The notes under the pieces were generated by a model, which made no database searches, was not told the DNA's origin, and saw only the letters and a program-made list of their open reading frames with translations. A stretch of DNA of 7,723 nucleotides from Thermoplasmata archaeon (GTDB taxonomy: Archaea > Thermoplasmatota > E2 > UBA202 > JdFR-43): positions 1 through 7,723 of the forward strand of contig JAGGSX010000012.1 of the NCBI GenBank assembly GCA_021158865.1, read 5' to 3'. How positions within the stretch are numbered: the stretch's first letter is position 1; each line of letters begins with the position of its first letter. A program made the translations under genes and the position numbers. Shown piece after piece: positions 5,205 to 7,723 of the stretch.

Positions 5205-6068
5205 ATGAAAATGAAGCCAAGATGCGTGCCCTGCATACTTAATAGAGTTGTTTATGAAAGCGAACTTGTTACAAAAGATAAAAGCGAACTTGAAAACATA
5301 ATGAAAAATGCTGTGAAAGAGATGGCAAGATTATATGGAAGCAATCTTAGTTCTGCTGAAATAGCAACAAGAGTTCATGGGGTGGTATATAAATTGCTTC
5401 AAAAAGACCCATATAAAGAATTGAAAGAAAAAAGCAATGAAGTTGCAATAAAAATGCTTCCAAAAGCTAAAAAAATTATAGAAAGCAGCAATAACAGGCT
5501 TGAAGCAGCAATGCTAATATCAATAGCAGCAAATTCAATCGACTTTGGAATTTCAGGAAGTGCATCCTCGCCTCAAGAACTTGAAGCAAAATTTGAGGAT
5601 TATGTAAGGCAGGGTATCTATCATAATGATTTTAAAAAAATTGAGAGCTACCTTAAGGGAGATATATTATATTTTACTGATAATTGTGGGGAAGTTGTTT
5701 TTGATAAACTGGTATGTAAAGAATTGAAAAAATATGATGTTAGAATAACACTTATCCCAAAAAAGTATCCAATACTTACTGATGCGACCTATGAAGATGT
5801 AAAAAAATTAGGATTTGATGAAATTGTTGATGAAATAATAACAACAGGCAGTTTTTCAGTGGGCATAGATTTCAATTCTATGTCTGAAAAATTAAAAGAT
5901 GAGTTGGAAAATGCATCTATAATCATATCAAAAGGAATGGCTAATTATGAAGCATTTTCAGAAGCAAATTATAAACCAATAGCATATCTATTGCGTGTTA
6001 AATGCAAAAGCATTGGGGAAGATATGGGATTGCCGACAGGAATAAATGCCATTAAGCTATATGAGTAA
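5205..6068 (+). CDS. DUF89 (ARMT1-like) metal-dependent phosphatase family protein
   Basis: The family (PF01937) contains metal-dependent phosphatases thought to remove damaged or surplus phosphometabolites; archaeal members are largely uncharacterised. I chose ATG 5205 over the in-frame ATG at 5190 because it lies 24.5 bases from the TATA box centre and gives the family-like beginning MKMKPRCVPC. The protein is then 287 residues. Visible features are an N-terminal CxxC (C7, C10), an alpha-helical first half with NSIDFG (110-115), the metal-site motif DNCGE (159-163, with D159, N160, E163), and SKGMANYE (242-249) with K243 and N247. A late LLRVKC (262-267) and a G-rich end complete the pattern. 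It is divergent from thioredoxin and convergent with the DUF3096-like gene, with three bases between the stop codons. The family is certain; the substrate is not known. Confidence 0.88.
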   Translation: MKMKPRCVPCILNRVVYESELVTKDKSELENIMKNAVKEMARLYGSNLSSAEIATRVHGVVYKLLQKDPYKELKEKSNEVAIKMLPKAKKIIESSNNRLEAAMLISIAANSIDFGISGSASSPQELEAKFEDYVRQGIYHNDFKKIESYLKGDILYFTDNCGEVVFDKLVCKELKKYDVRITLIPKKYPILTDATYEDVKKLGFDEIVDEIITTGSFSVGIDFNSMSEKLKDELENASIIISKGMANYEAFSEANYKPIAYLLRVKCKSIGEDMGLPTGINAIKLYE

Positions 6069-6071
6069 AAA

Positions 6072-6242
6072 CTAAATATATCTAATCAGAAATATCAGCC
6101 CATTTATTATCAGATACAAGCCAATAATCCATGCTATTATTTGAGGAAAAATTATGACAAGCACGCCAAATATTATCATCAATATTGGAATCAAAATGCC
6201 ATTTCCAAACCAGTTGTATCTAAAATCTCTGCCTCTCATCAT
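6072..6242 (-). CDS. Small membrane protein, DUF3096-like
   Basis: This 56-residue protein begins with two ATG codons (6242 and 6239), either of which may be used. A short basic head (MMRGRDFRYNW) precedes two hydrophobic helices, about 15-32 and 35-54, joined by the short turn FPQ. The pattern of a glycine-bearing helix, the turn FPQIIAWIIGLYLI and a final NGLIFLI resembles DUF3096, a family of two-helix membrane proteins of unknown function. It starts 26 bases after the stop of the C25 peptidase gene on the same strand, so the two are probably one transcript. No strong Shine-Dalgarno site is visible. Its TAG ends three bases from the stop of the convergent DUF89 gene. The membrane-protein call is supported by composition and tight placement; the family name rests on recall of the pattern, not a search. 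Confidence 0.75.
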   Translation of the reverse strand: MMRGRDFRYNWFGNGILIPILMIIFGVLVIIFPQIIAWIIGLYLIINGLIFLIRYI

Positions 6243-6268
6243 GTTATCAAAATTAAAAATGGAAGAGA

Positions 6269-7723
6269 TTAGCTATATCCTCCAATCATTAAGCTTGGGT
6301 CTCCAAGTAATGCCCACTCCTCTATGGTTTTTGCGTCAATCTGTCCCTGCAGTGGTGGATATGTGTTTATATAATTCTGTATGGCGGTGCCCCATGCGGC
6401 GCCGAGAATATGCTTTCCTTCGTTTCCATAAGCTTCAAAGAATCTGTCTTCTATATATCCTCCATTATATTCAACGCAGTCAGGTATTCCATTTCCATTT
6501 TTATCTCTTCCATCAGCTCCGTATCCTAAAGCAGTGTTTCCCAATGTTGCAATTGCACCTTTATCTGCCATCTTTACAAGATGCCACCCAAAGCATTCAT
6601 AAGTTGGCTGATATGTCCATTCATTTTTAATGAAATCCATCAAGCTTATGTTGAACTCACTATTATGACAGCCACCTATAACTACAACAGGATACATCCC
6701 TTTATTTTTTAATAAATCCATGTTGTATGTCATGAGGGCATTCACCCACAGGTCATTGTGAGAAGCATGTCCTTTGAAATGTGTTGCCCAAACTGTTGGG
6801 CTACCATGCCCATCCATGGCTACAAATCCATATCCATTATTCATTGTTTTTATAGTATTTATCCATGCAAATTCCCCTCCCATTTTTGTATCCTTTCCTT
6901 GAAATGGAAGTGTTCCATCAGAAACAAATAAACTTGTTTTTTCAAAATTGCTCATATAATGCTCATAAAACCAAAGAGTGGAAACTTCTCCCTCGCATAT
7001 TTTTTCAGGGTCATCAAATGTATCTCCTCCCATTATAAGCATTCTATTGAACCATGGCTGTCCATAAGCAGTATTTTCGTATTCTACAATTTTATTTACA
7101 ACATTTTGAACTTCTTTTACACTTCTACATGCAAGCCTCCCAACATAAACATCAGGATAAAAATCCATTTTATCTTTTCCCTGAAAACGCCATTCTCCAA
7201 AAATGTTGTTGCCATTTGTATCCCACGAAGAAAAACTTCCATTTGCATCGTATATGTCGGCAAAATACAGGTCGCTTATATATCCTGCCTCAGCCATATC
7301 ATTTAAAGCAACATATCTGACAGGCACATACCATAAGCTGTCATCAACTTTTGTTGGTCCATCATATCCCCAATTCCCTGTAATATATGATTTCTTTCCT
7401 CCTACAAGCAGAACATATTTTATGCCCCACTGCTCTATTGCATCTTTGATACAATATTTCACTTTTTCAGCATCATCACGGCCATTCATTTGCAGGCATT
7501 CACTCAATCCAGCCAACTTTGTTTTTATTCCATGCTGTTCTTTTTCATTCACCAATGGTTGCAATGCATTCAACCATGAATCAGGAGCAATTATGAGTAA
7601 ATCATAGGCATCGTTATCAAAGATATTTTTTCCTTTTTCATAACTTATTTTTACATTGAAATTGCTTACATATTTTATTTTATTTTCAACAGCATTATAG
7701 CGATATGGATAAAGATGCAATGA
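6269..7723 (-). CDS. Gingipain-type (C25) cysteine peptidase, 5' end missing
   Basis: The frame is open to the right edge, so the signal peptide and N-terminal domain lie beyond it; the TTG at 7720 is not a supported start. Counting from that codon, residues 1-30 look like the end of a beta-rich prodomain, and the peptidase covers about 38-480. The caspase-like core shows DLLIIAP (40-46), KYVLLVGG (101-108), YPDVYVGRL (188-196), the catalytic His H305 in DGHGSP and the nucleophile C351 in GGCHNSEF. A DKNGNGIPD segment (406-414) looks like a calcium-binding loop, and the end WALLGDPSLMIGG is typical of the C25 domain. The protein stops right there, with no PKD, Ig-like or anchor domain after it. 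It should act outside the cell on proteins; gingipains cleave after Arg or Lys, but specificity here is unknown. It is followed by the DUF3096-like gene. Confidence 0.9.
   Translation of the reverse strand, partial: SLHLYPYRYNAVENKIKYVSNFNVKISYEKGKNIFDNDAYDLLIIAPDSWLNALQPLVNEKEQHGIKTKLAGLSECLQMNGRDDAEKVKYCIKDAIEQWGIKYVLLVGGKKSYITGNWGYDGPTKVDDSLWYVPVRYVALNDMAEAGYISDLYFADIYDANGSFSSWDTNGNNIFGEWRFQGKDKMDFYPDVYVGRLACRSVKEVQNVVNKIVEYENTAYGQPWFNRMLIMGGDTFDDPEKICEGEVSTLWFYEHYMSNFEKTSLFVSDGTLPFQGKDTKMGGEFAWINTIKTMNNGYGFVAMDGHGSPTVWATHFKGHASHNDLWVNALMTYNMDLLKNKGMYPVVVIGGCHNSEFNISLMDFIKNEWTYQPTYECFGWHLVKMADKGAIATLGNTALGYGADGRDKNGNGIPDCVEYNGGYIEDRFFEAYGNEGKHILGAAWGTAIQNYINTYPPLQGQIDAKTIEEWALLGDPSLMIGGYS

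Noticed and set aside
6154..6630. Plus-strand frame of 158 codons
   Set aside because: It lies antisense to the C25 gene and the small membrane gene, has an odd composition and no promoter or ribosome site. The minus-strand genes explain the region.
6959..7607. Three plus-strand frames inside the C25 gene
   Set aside because: They are shadows of a strongly supported peptidase gene on the other strand and match no family I recognise.

Overview
The window reads as chromosomal DNA of an AT-rich archaeon. Three features point to archaea: genes that open a transcription unit have a TATA box about 24-27 bases before the start codon and no Shine-Dalgarno site (leaderless mRNAs); genes inside an operon do have Shine-Dalgarno sites; and several products are of archaeal type (aspartate dehydrogenase, the CxxC-starting DUF89 protein, a papain-like peptidase with PKD and Ig-like domains). 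A protein-degrading euryarchaeon, possibly of the Thermoplasmatota, would fit the two exported cysteine peptidases plus an acetate-type transporter. That placement is inference; no marker gene is present.

Layout from left to right. (1) 2-1378, plus: the 3' part of a secreted papain-family (C1A) peptidase, cut by the left edge. (2) 1410-4047, plus: a four-gene operon with almost no spacing: L-aspartate dehydrogenase, an exported thioredoxin-like protein, a NapH-like membrane iron-sulfur protein and a GNAT acetyltransferase. (3) 4047-4271: four copies of a 60-bp tandem repeat, each containing a hairpin. (4) 4328-4855, plus: an acetate/succinate (AceTr) transporter. (5) 4834-5157, minus: a cytoplasmic thioredoxin, whose end overlaps the transporter gene. 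(6) 5205-6068, plus: a DUF89 metal-dependent phosphatase-like protein, divergent from the thioredoxin and apparently sharing one near-symmetrical TATA box with it. (7) 6072-7723, minus: a 56-residue DUF3096-like membrane protein and, upstream of it, a gingipain-type (C25) peptidase cut by the right edge.

How the genes may work together: the two peptidases would break down protein outside the cell and the transporter would move a short-chain acid across the membrane. The exported redoxin and the membrane iron-sulfur protein look like a dedicated pair that carries electrons outward to an extracytoplasmic thiol/disulfide protein. Both peptidases need a reduced catalytic cysteine, so a link is possible but unproven. 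There are no tRNA or rRNA genes, insertion sequences or CRISPR arrays. The window is densely coding; the only non-coding stretch approaching 300 bases is 4048-4327, filled by the repeat array and the transporter promoter.
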